Shown: one piece after another, positions 10,914 through 21,490 of the stretch
Layout of the letters: each line of letters opens with the position of its first letter
How positions within the stretch are numbered: the first letter of the stretch is position 1
Assembly (NCBI GenBank): GCA_024349245.1
Contig: JALDNG010000038.1
Location: forward strand, 1,929,001-1,993,000
Length of the DNA stretch: 64,000 nucleotides
Reading direction: 5' to 3'
From: Neodontobutis hainanensis
Lineage: Eukaryota > Chordata > Actinopteri > Gobiiformes > Odontobutidae
Position numbers and translations under genes: made by a program
The notes under the pieces: generated by a model
Databases searched by the model: none
The model's input: the letters and a program-made list of their open reading frames with translations, nothing else
Told to the model about the DNA's origin: nothing

Positions 10914-11206
10914 GAAATCCAAAATGGCTTCCAGGATTAACTCTTGGTAAATCACAACACTGAAGTTCACTTTTTATGGCAGCTAACATCCTGGAATAAT
11001 GTGAATGAATCTTTTCTTCCAAGTACACTTAAATTAAGGGCCATGAACCTTAAAGGATCTACCTGGACCGCGCTGGACTTAACTAGGATTTAGAAACACC
11101 TTTTTTTTGGCTGGACCACTTCCTGCAGCGGTGGCTAGCAGTGGTATTTGCTGCTTGGTGGGAGGACCTTTCCACCTTCCAACAAACGGATTTTACAAAC
11201 AGCACC
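10914..11206 (+). other. cdh18: Probable 5' untranslated part of the first coding exon of cdh18
   Basis: A very strong acceptor (long CT tract 'gtctcctctcttctctctttcag') ends at 10913. The sequence then runs without a convincing donor to the start codon at 11207, giving an exon of 524 bp to 11437. It contains five upstream ATGs, each with its own stop before 11207. A second plausible acceptor ends at 11128 ('ttcctgcag' after a T-run); if used, it would leave a leader of 78 bases with no upstream ATG. Confidence 0.55.
10924..11093 (+). promoter_or_regulatory. Cluster of five short upstream ORFs
   Basis: The uORFs are 10924-10950 (8 codons plus stop), 10976-10999 (7 plus stop), 10999-11004 (ATG directly followed by TGA), 11005-11037 (10 plus stop) and 11043-11093 (16 plus stop). 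The second and third overlap by one base and the fourth begins immediately after the third. All end before the main ATG. Such arrays usually lower translation of the main frame. The array exists in the mRNA only if the 10913 acceptor is used. Confidence 0.5.
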
Positions 11207-11437
11207 ATGAGGATATCCACCACCTCTTGTCTTTGTCCTTTTTTGGTGTGCCTCTGCTTCATCCAGAGGTGCTACGGGGCAAGCCACCATGTCCCAGCTA
11301 AAGTCCTGTCCAAGAACCAGACCAAACTGGCCAACGGGGAAACGGAGGTGCACCACAGACCTAAACGTGGCTGGATCTGGAACCAATTCTTTGTTTTAGA
11401 AGAACACATGGGACCAGATGCACAGTATGTGGGAAAG
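11207..11437 (+). CDS. cdh18: Cadherin-18, coding exon 1 (signal peptide, propeptide, start of EC1)
   Basis: The exon encodes residues 1-77. ATG at 11207 has A at -3 and is followed by a hydrophobic signal peptide (about residues 1-24, [20 protein letters not shown]...). A short propeptide has an N-glycosylation site (NQT, residue 37) and ends in the furin-type site RPKR (51-54). Mature EC1 starts [15 protein letters not shown]. Trp56 and Trp58 are the paired Trp2/Trp4 that type II cadherins swap between partner molecules. The Cys-rich signal peptide, '[12 protein letters not shown]' and 'EEHMGPD' match cadherin-18 better than cadherins 6, 7, 10, 12 or 20 as I know them. The donor AAG|gtagga gives phase 0. 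The protein is a calcium-dependent cell-surface adhesion receptor, mainly neural in vertebrates. Confidence 0.93.
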
Positions 11438-13710
11438 GTAGGATTGTATTCTACTCTCTCTGTGTGAAATGTATCTTTTGATCCCAGAAAACCTGCTTTA
11501 GTTGGCATTTTTCCTCCTACCCTTGTTTATTGAGAAATGGGTTAGAGCAGGAGCAAGCTGTTCTAGTCAGGTATACTGCCGTATCAGCATAATTCATGTT
11601 TTTTCTGCTCTTCTGATGTGGAAATTCAGCATTTATCTCTTTGTTTTTCTGTTATTTTAATGTCTGACCAAGTACATCTCATTATAATGTCCAATAAACA
11701 ACACATCAGCATCATATCCACAGGAGATATTGCAGAATAACAAACAACATGTTTGTACTTGGTGTTTAGCATGGGATAATGGCAGCACTTATTAAAGTAG
11801 AACTGTACAGACAGCATATTCCAATTATTGCAGCAACTCAATCCTGTTTTAATAATATGCGGACAAGAGTTCACAGCAATGTTGTTATTAAATTTTTCAT
11901 TGTTGGCTCCAGTGGTTAATTTTATTATAATTTTTTTTTTACATCTGATCTTTGTGGATTTAAAACTTATCAATTAATGAAACAAAGAAAAACAGAAGGC
12001 CTACTCTATTTTAGATAAATATCACTGGCACTATGACAAGAGGTTTTTTGTTAAATGTATGTAGCGGGGCTGGCTGGCTCTACTTACTCATACGTATAGT
12101 TATTGTTGAAGTGTTGAGTTTGTACGTTTTGAAGCTTAGTGAATTATCACTGCAATCTCAATTTGTGGGAAAAATTCAACCCTAGATCTTTATCCCAGAA
12201 AGAGGTATTGCCATAAACAGGTCTACTAAAGAAAACTCAACTATATATTGACATATTTGTAGATTATTTTACCGCTGAGCAAACAATCTGTTATCAGTGT
12301 GTATTTTGTACATGATCTGAGTTTACAGGAACCAATGCAGTTTTACAAAAACTCCGTATAAAAGATTTAGATCATAGGTCAACACCTTCCAGCAAAAACA
12401 TTGTTTAACAGCTAATACGAAACGTGAACTGGGTTTATACTGTACTATGAAACAGATTAATAGTGCCTTATTACTGATGTTGCAATAATAAGCCAAAAAA
12501 CACAGTCAGTCTCTGGTCCAAGCTGGAAGACTGCGTGGGATGAAGGCATAGCATTAGCCCTCTTCACATAATCTCTGCTGATACAATTTCAGGTTAAACA
12601 AAAATGAATAAAATGAATCTCAAGGTTGCATTGACTCACTGCAAACAATGACTTTCAGAGGCACTGCCCTCTGAAACCATCCTCAGAATGTGTTTTTCAT
12701 GTAGGCTGCAATGGTCCATCCTCTATTGTTGAGCAGCCTATGTCATAAAGGTTGGGAGTAAAGATGGCCCTCCCCACACAGCGATATTAGAACTGAAATA
12801 TTAGATGTGGTGTCTCCGCTGGGAAACATGCCAGATCTGATTTCTTGGTGGGAAATGAACAGTCTGTAGTACAAAATTGGACGGTAGTGCAATAGGGATG
12901 TGCTAAGCCACGTAGTTAGAAATGTTCTCGGTGTAATTTTGGTGTGATTTCAGAGCAGGAAAAAGCAGTTGTGGGTGTTCCTCTCACTTGTGCAGAGGGC
13001 ATGGTGCAGCCCGGTTGTTGGCGGTTGGTGGGTGACTTTTTTTGTTAGCTCCACAATAAGCCACAGGGAGCTGGTTAAGTCCTCTGCTTGCAGATTGCCT
13101 GCCCTTATCTCCTGAAATGTGAAAATGTGTTTCTCCGCTGCACTGATCATTATTCTAGGCACTCAGGCACTGACTAATCCCTTCAACTGCACTCGGAGAG
13201 AAAGAGAACGAGGACGGCACATATGTCTGCATTTCAACAACAGTGCAATTTGAAGCCAAAAGAAGCGGAAATAGGGATGACATGCTTAGAAAAGAGCAGC
13301 AACAACAGCAAATATTGCTTTCCACCTCAAATGTTTGTTTATTAAATCAACCTGGGGTTTTAGACTCCAGGATGACAAAGCCGAGAAGAAAGGTTATTTA
13401 TTGGTGAAAAATGTTTTTGCTAAAATTATTTGATGCATAAATGAACCATAAAATCCTTTCACACAAACAAAATACAATTCCCTAGCCTTGATGACTCACC
13501 ACGTCTTGACTACAAGACACAAGTGTTTTGTGAAGGGTTGAAGCGAGGTCGACCAGACTTGTCAAAAGCACAGTAAGTAAATATCAGACATCACACTTTC
13601 ATTGGCCTATACTAAGTTTATTTTAATTACACACTTTTTTGGACTTTATAAGGCGTTTGAAGAGTGTATTACTCTGAGCTGTTGATAAATCAGCTAATCA
13701 CAATGAAACC

Positions 13711-14295
13711 TGTAACACCCGCAAATGTAATAATCCCCACAAACGTAATAAAACCAGAAACATTTTCTGTAATTAACCCACAACCGTAAAAAAATTCAAC
13801 AAATGTATAGGCAATTTCCCACTGCAAACGTAATAACTACAATTCCCACATGTGTAGTTAATTACGTTTTTGAGTACAATTACTTCAAATGTAATTGGAA
13901 AATTGTTGGTACAATGGTCCCCAAATGTTTTTCAGCTGACCCTTAGTGGTGGGGCCTGACATTTTTCACTGAGGTGGTACAGCTGAGGCACTTAATTATG
14001 CAAGGTTTGCACAAGGGCCCTGTTCACAGCATTTTAACAGCATATATGGGATTGGAGGGCTGGGGGTCCTCCCTCAGAAAACCTTTAACTAAAGCTCAGT
14101 TGAAAAATGTTTGTGGACCATTGCACCAATAGACTAACATTACATTAATGGGAAGTTATTACATTTGCAGTAAAACATAATAAACAAATGTTATATCTTT
14201 TACATTTGTGGGAAATTATTAAGTTAGTGGATGTTTTTATACTGAATTTTATTATGGTTTTAGTATGTTTGTGGTGATTATTTGCAGGTGTAACA
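13711..14295. mobile_element. Non-autonomous DNA transposon (MITE-like) with long inverted repeats
   Basis: The left end, TGTAACACCCGCAAATGTAA and on to 'acgtaataaaacc' at 13755, is mirrored by the reverse complement of the right end at about 14256-14295 (TGTTACACCTGCAAATAATC onward, ending 'actaaaacc'). One 4-bp gap and a few mismatches separate the arms over about 40 bp. Inward of each terminus lie further copies of a 'ccca-n-aacgtaataa' motif in opposite orientations, so the subterminal regions are also inverted. No transposase frame is present in 585 bp. No clear target duplication was seen, so the superfamily is uncertain. Confidence 0.75.
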
Positions 14296-14309
14296 AAGCT
14301 TAATGCATT

Positions 14310-14577
14310 GTGTAAGCGTAGCTGTAAGTGTTAGTCGCAGGGCTGACATATAGAGACAGACAGTGACATTCTCTCTCACATTCATTCATTAGGGACACTT
14401 GTACATGTCTTTGGACGGTGGGAGGAAGCCAGAGTACCCGGAGAGAACCCACAGTAACACGTGGAGGACATGCAGACTCCTCACAGAAAGACCGGAGACG
14501 ACTGAGAATATTTGAGTCGGCCGGGTTTTGAACTCACGACCTTCTTGCTGTGAGGCAGGAGTGCTAACCACCCTTAG
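14310..14577 (-). repeat. Teleost tRNA-like short repeat, minus orientation
   Basis: Read on the minus strand it starts 'aagggtggttagcactcctgcctcacagcaag', continues with 'ggtcgtgagttcaaaacccgg' (box-B-like) and then 'gggttctctccgggtactctggcttcctcccac'. This is the same consensus as 49676-49905 in the opposite orientation. It starts only 15 bases right of the transposon end at 14295, so the two insertions are adjacent. Confidence 0.65.
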
Positions 14578-17500
14578 GGATGTGGTTGTATTAATTCTAG
14601 TGTTTGTATTGTTTTGTATTTATTTTTTTTTTTAACTCAGTCTAGCTAGTGTGTTTTTATAAACTTACAGATAATAATGTTTTTTTGATCCTTGACTTTC
14701 AATATGACCAAAGTAATATTTCACCTTAAAAAAGCCCCAAGGAAGCGTTGTTGGGTTGTCATGTTAGTTGTGCTTGTCATAACTAACATAGAATAAGTAT
14801 ATTTTACTTACTGATTAGTCTGGAGTCATAGCTCAGGGATGCTGTTCCTCTACGTCACGAGGAGTCTCATGTGGCCCAGATGAACACTCTTTAACATAAA
14901 CATCTAATCCGTGATGCTATTAAAGCACCGAAACAACATACATATTATTAAGCAATCAATTTGACATGCGTGTTTAAAGCAACCGGGTCTCCAGATGGTT
15001 AGCAACAAAAAAAAAAACATTTAATTACGTGGGTTGGGACTGTTGTGCAGGGTCCTAATGTGGCCAGGAGACAGAATGACCCTTAATTAGACAGAAACAC
15101 GAGAGGAGGAGGTGGATTAATGCACTTGGCACGTACCGCTCTGCATTGTTTTCCCCCTCCTCTTCCTTTCTTGATTAAAAACTCTGGACATTAGCGGGCA
15201 GCAAATGAGCACTACGGCTACGGGGAATTCCAAACACTTTCTTTGTCGATAATTGCTTTAATCAAAAGCTGCGAGGTCTTTTAAACTGATGTGTCATGAT
15301 AAGATAGGTGTTAAATATTGCAGACATTGATATAATTCTAATTATTGTGCAGTCAACACAACATCACATGGGCAGGAAAAAGAAAACTGCAAGGTCAACA
15401 CAAGCACAGCACATCTAAAGACATGGTAACCTCTTCATATTGTAACAGCATCGGTTCCCATGGGGCTATTGTTTTTCTCTCACTAAGGCCTCCTTCAGAC
15501 CTAGCATTCAAACTTGGACAGACTGAGCAGAACGTTTGTGGCAGGAAAAGCAAGGTGTTAATGGGTTGAATACCAAAACCCATCCAGAATATTCAGGGAT
15601 GGCTTGGGTCACATGTATCTGGATGTACTCAGATCAATGTAGATGTGTGAATAGGTTTATGTGCTGGTTTGCACTGAAAGCCCTCTTGCAAAAGTCAATG
15701 TGTACAGAGGAGGACACAAATAAAAACTTGGAATGCATTGAGTAAAGCTGCTCATGTGTGTCAAGATACAAAAGAGGATAGATTCAAATGCAAAGTCTAA
15801 AGAGGGTCACAGATACATAAAACTTGGCTGATAGCTTTGAGTCTAGGATAGTAAAGAGCAACAAAAAAAAGTGAAGCAGTCAGCCTGTCAAGCACATTTT
15901 TAATCCCCTTGAGATGTCCCATAATCCCCGGTGACACCTTTCTGGGGGGTTGATGCATTTGGGAAATGACAGCTTTGTGCATGAGTGAGACGTAAACGCT
16001 GGGTAGGGGACAGAGCTCGTTCTGATATGCGATACATGAAAAGTCATTCTCCTGAAGCTAGGTGTGGATGTCTCTGTGTCAATCAGCTCAGCATGAGGCT
16101 TTGAAGTCGTCCGGTGGGTTACAAACTGAATGGTAATGTCCCAACCCCCAAAAACTGAAAGAAGAAGAAGTGAGGCTGTAGTAGACTAGACGGCTCTGGT
16201 CAAGGACAGTTGTAAAGAGTAGAACTACTAGGTCAAAACAACATTTTTAAACATTAATCTTGGGTTTTCATTACTTAATTTTCCACACATGTGATAGTCA
16301 GTTTACAATCTTGGACAGTACAGGAACGGCAACACACAGTTTTGTTTTAAAATCTTGAGAATGTCTATATCGATGAATTAAATATGTATTTCCTCAACAA
16401 CATGGTTGTAAAAGGTTAAAATGACCACATAATTAACTAATTAGTAACTTGTGTGTGTAAGGTTATTTTGCAATATTTGTGCCGCTGCTTCTGTGATGTA
16501 AACAAATACCTTTCCAATAAAGCCTCATTGAATCAAGACTAACCATTGTGAGTGAGATGCTTGACAAAATCATCCATAATGTCCAATAGAGTTGGTATTG
16601 TACCAATGAGGCATTCATACAAAGGGTGTCACAGAGATGAAAGTATGCGGACATTTGTTAATTTTTCTTTTCATTGCTGGGTCAAAAGGCAAAGATGCAT
16701 TGGTATTATGGTATTTCATCTTTCTCTTTTGTGGACAGTGTTGGACAAAACCAGGATGATCTGTCGTCAAAACCTTGATGCAAAGCATAATTTCTCAGTC
16801 TGCTTCTAAATATATGGTGTAAATAATGAGGGTTTTGACAGAATGAGTGCTTTAAGACTAGCCTGTGTCCTATCATGTGCTCATTTGCAGAGCGTGGTGG
16901 CAACTTCTATGGAAGGTGCCTAAATGTTTTATTCATATTTCTAAAAATGGATTGGGCTGTGACAGAATCAGGCAAATGTCTAGTTCTGTGTGTGGTAATA
17001 GCTCAACAGTGGGAAGGAGAAGATATAAGAAAAAAATTAAAAGCAGAGCATGATTTATTTTTTCTTTTTTTACATTAAATTATTTCCCACCCACACCTCA
17101 TGGTGATGGCACTAACAAGTGAATGCAGATGGGGATGTTTTCTGCTTTGAGCCAGAGAAATGTTTTCTGAAATAACAAGGATACTATAACGACCAGTGTT
17201 TTGTTGTAAAAAGGATCACTACAAAAACAACTGGCAAAACATGAGTGAAATTGGGGAGGGGGACTTGCCATTTAATGCCACGATACTTAGTCTTAAGCAG
17301 TAAGCAGTAAGCAGTAAGAGCTTGTTTGTTAAAAGTACAGTATACAATAGTTTCTGGTAAATCTAACCAATAATGCAATCCAAGCTGACACAATTTCTAT
17401 AGAAACAGGACAAATACTGTGTATATTCAGTTCAAATAAAAAAAGTTTACCTACCTGACTGTCAGGTTGGTTATTTACTGTGTTGGTTATTTACTGTGTT

Positions 17501-17700
17501 CCATGACATTGTTTCAGTATTAAACAGAACCTTGCTATCCATTATTCACCTTAATTGGGTGTTCTTGCCATACAAGTATTATAATTCTAAAAGCAATGTT
17601 AATGCAATTAATTTAAATGTAAAAATCATTGAAAGACAGCCTACAAGACATTTGTAATATTATTTTTTTATTTACTTGTATGCTTTCATTCTTGATGTCA

Positions 17701-17995
17701 TGGGGCGCAGTGGCTTAGTGGAAGAGCGGTCGTCCTATAACCCTAAAGGTTGCCAGTTTGATTTCTGCTCTCCCCGGTTCATACTGCCATTGTGTCCTTT
17801 GGCAAGGCACTTAACTCACCTTGATTCCAGTGCCACAACCACAGCCACAGCTCTGGTGTATTAATGTGTGAGTGTAGAGGTGAGTTTGGTGATGGTTGGA
17901 AAAGTGCCTTGTGTTTGGCAGCCCCCCCTCTTTGTCTGCCCCTGGTGTGAATGGAAGCATGTTGTGAAGCGCTTTGGTACAGCCAGGTACAAAAA
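17701..17995 (+). repeat. tRNA-derived SINE-like repeat
   Basis: 'TGGCTTAGTGG' at 17711-17721 resembles an RNA polymerase III box A and 'GTTTGATTTCT' at 17756-17766 a box B. They are followed by 'ggcaaggcacttaactcacc' and an end 'gaagcgctttggtac', wording typical of a common teleost repeat. Internal base changes show it is an old copy. I cannot name the family with certainty. Confidence 0.55.
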
Positions 17996-20900
17996 TGTTT
18001 TCACTTTTCTTTTGAAAATGCTGTGTATTATGGATTTCATTTAGTTTACAGTTCTCTTTTTAATGAATACTGCTATTCTGTATATTTACCAACTTTGTAA
18101 CAATTTGATTTTAGAGACATGGTTATTCATATATTTAGATCTTGTTCTGATTATATTAAGTTAATAAAAATCCATCCTTTACAGAGCCTTACCATTTACC
18201 AAAAAATAAATATGGTCCAGATTAAACATGGCCAAGTGGATTGGAAGAATCCAATAATACATGGAGCTGGTGTGAGCTGCCCATGCAAGCATGTGTAATC
18301 TTCAGAGTGCTTTCTTATGTCTTCAGGCTAAATTGCTTAAACATATTAACACCATTTAGACACTTGAGACTGAACCATTTACTTCCACTCACAGCCAGAG
18401 AGAAAGACAAGCACATTCATGCTGATCCTCTGATGGATTCATTTTGGTCTCATCCAAATCTTGAAATTTAGCAGCAGTTAGACACATTTTTCTAGTTTGA
18501 GCTGCTTCTAGGATTTTAATAAGCTTATTACTGTACATCAAGAAGTCAAGCGTCCTGCTGGGAAGACTATTGATTGTGCTTTTACTGGCAGATTTCAAGG
18601 AAGAAAACCAGTCTCTGAGAATTTCTGCGACTAGTATTGCTTTGGACGTACAAAAGTAACATTTCCTGCAAAACTTCTTTGAGGTGTAAAGTACATTTTG
18701 GTGGGGTTATGTGATCAAATATGACATCATTAGAGCAAATTCCCAATAAAAATGTAAAAGCTGATATTGATGAGTGACAGCACCAATTTAGAAGGAGTAC
18801 TTTAATAAGAGACAGGTATAGTGCATAGTTTTGTTGCTAATTACCAATTTAGCCAATTTTTCAACAATTCACTTGAAATTAATCAACAAAATCCATCTTT
18901 GGATCCATGGCCCACTCTTTGGGAAACACTAGTTTAGACAATGGATGTGTTGCATGGGTTTATTTACATGTTTCTTTTTGTTCAGAATGTACTCCTGTCT
19001 TTTCTCTAACAGTAAATCATTCCTAGTTATCGCCATTATCACCTATTCCTGGGCCTACAGTTTACAAATAATTTTTATAGATTTTCTCTTTTCTCAGGTT
19101 TTAAGTAAACATTACATACATTCAACTTGGGAGATACAAAGTAGAAGACAACTGCGAGGGCGTATCTTGTTGATTTGCGTCAATGGTGCATCTTGAACAC
19201 GCCCCTCATCACAGTCTCTTGATGTATGGTCATTAGTGGAGCGCTCCATTATCAGCCTTCACTGTGACTGTTACAAATCAATCGAGGGAAAGCGGGTGCT
19301 TGCTGGCGTTGATTGGGAAAGAGTGCGGCCAAAATGTGGTGATAATCACACAATCAAGCACGCCCACATAAAAAGTGATTAAGTCCTCTTGAGTGAAGTC
19401 TAAGGGGGCAGATTTAATCAGAACCAGCCCGGCCCCCTGCACTAATTGCAAATATGAAGCCAAGGCACTGATCATTAGCTGGGGCACGTAGTTTACTAAT
19501 TCTTCCCTTTCCCCCTTCTGCACAATGCACATTGTTGGAGGATAAAATGCTCTCACATTACACCAGCTTCAACAACCATTTGTAAATCAACAGAGCCAGG
19601 CTCACTATTGGAGGGGAGGTTTGTGCAAAGAGAAAATTGCCACAGTTTACAGCACAAACAATAAAATGGGGGCCCCCTCAAAACTCTTACCATGAAGGGT
19701 ATTGTCTTGTTATACTTTGTCAGATACATCAATTAAGACATGTTAGTACTCGTCAACATCAAAGGATAAACCAAAAGAGGAATTAAAAAAATGTTATATT
19801 GATTTAGCATTATATAGTAGCATGGATTTGTTGATGAGATTTTCCACAAGCAGTTACGGGCATGTTTTTGGTTTGATGATGAAGCGACCATTGCTCATTT
19901 CTAATTCAAACGACATGGCTGTGCATGGATAAATTACCTTTGCAAAGGCAGTTACTGGCAGCTGTGGTTCATTCAGCCACTTCCATGTATTCATCAAAAG
20001 TTTTTTTTTCCATTTGCATTGCTTTGTACGAGACACTTGTCTTTGTATCACTGTGTTTAATATTTGTTCATTTAAAAAAGTACACTTTGTGAGATCAGCC
20101 TGGTCCTGTGCTAAAGATAAGAGCAGCTGTGGTACTTTTGGCAGTAAAACCTGGAGGAAGTTTAGTTCAGAACCTGCCGCTGCACTTCTGATAACATTCA
20201 CTCATTTGGGCTGTCGTGATGAAATGCACTCGTGGTTGTACCAGACATGTTCTGCAACTAGTACTTTGTAAAACTGGGGCAGCACTTTGATAGATCAACC
20301 GACCATGTTTAACATTAAGTTATCATAATTTTGAATACCATATCACACACATATGACAATCTCCGCCTTTTAATTGGTTTCTTTAGCACATTGTTTTGTT
20401 TTTTTCTATACTTAACCTTACACAATAATACGTAATTTCATCTCTATAACTGAATACTAATAGTGTGTAGTTTGTATGAGTCTTACCCTGTCCGGCAGCT
20501 TCCCACTGCAGAGAACTCATGATTAATGTACAGAGCAACGCCCTCATAAAAACCAGAGCACACACAGGACCAGCCAGTCACATACATTACGTGGATCTGG
20601 ATAACGAGTTAGACCCAGTTATTACAAAAGGGCATTTACCAATAATGCAATCCAGGCAGACACATACATTATCAGGATCTGTATGAAAAAAACAGAGCTA
20701 TGAAGAAGAAGCAGAGAAACACAAAAGATGAAGGTCAAGCTGTGGAGTGACTACTAATTCATCACAGTGGCACTCGATAGAAGACTGTATCCTTATGTGT
20801 GCTGTGCAGCTGTGTGTTTGGTTCATGAAAGTGGTAGGAGTTAATGGCAAACTTTGTGAGGCTAGGAAACTAACTGTTTTGTATAGACTGGCTTTTCAGG

Positions 20901-21465
20901 TTCTTCACCAGTTGTTTGTGGTGGTAATGGACCAGTCGTTTCAAAAGCAGAACCAGGCCAAAGACTGGTCACTGTGAAAGGAGTATATATGGAGATATAG
21001 ATCTTTTCCGACTGTTCCACACATTAAACATTGAAATATCATCTGAAGAGCAAACATTTAGAAGCATTCTGGCTGATTTTTGCAGCACCATGTGGCCAGT
21101 CCTCTCTATATTGGTTCAGAGGAAGATTTGGCAGGAGTAGAGGTACTGGCATCTCTGAACTCACACTGAATTATCTGATGGTAGATATTTTCACATTTGA
21201 GAAAAACTGCTAGTATATATAACTCTGAATATGAAACAAATACACAACCTATTTAAAATATGCTTCCTGGCTAGTGCACTGTTTGTGTAATGTAAAAAAA
21301 CGCTGCTAAATTGAGAAATGCTTAAACATTACATAATGTACCCTGTTGAAGGAAAAATTTTAAGAAAACTGTCCTAGAAAGACAGTTTTCTTTACTGATA
21401 ATAAAAATTGCCCAATGATCTACTATCTGTAATAAGAATATTATTTATTCACAGAGGGGTGCCCT

Positions 21466-21490
21466 GCCCCTAGCTCAGTCGGTAGAGCAG
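21466..21490 (+). repeat. tRNA-like 5' half fragment (SINE head or tRNA relic)
   Basis: 'GCCCCTAGCTCAGTCGGTAG' plus AGCAG is a near-canonical tRNA D-arm with box A. No anticodon arm, box B or matching acceptor strand follows, so this is not a functional tRNA gene. It is most simply the truncated head of a tRNA-derived SINE. Confidence 0.45.

Noticed and set aside
11107..11301. Forward frame starting upstream of the cadherin ATG
   Set aside because: It uses TTG as start and runs in a different frame across the real signal peptide; it is a shadow.
21466..21490. tRNA gene
   Set aside because: Only the D-arm half is present; anticodon arm, T-arm and acceptor pairing are missing.
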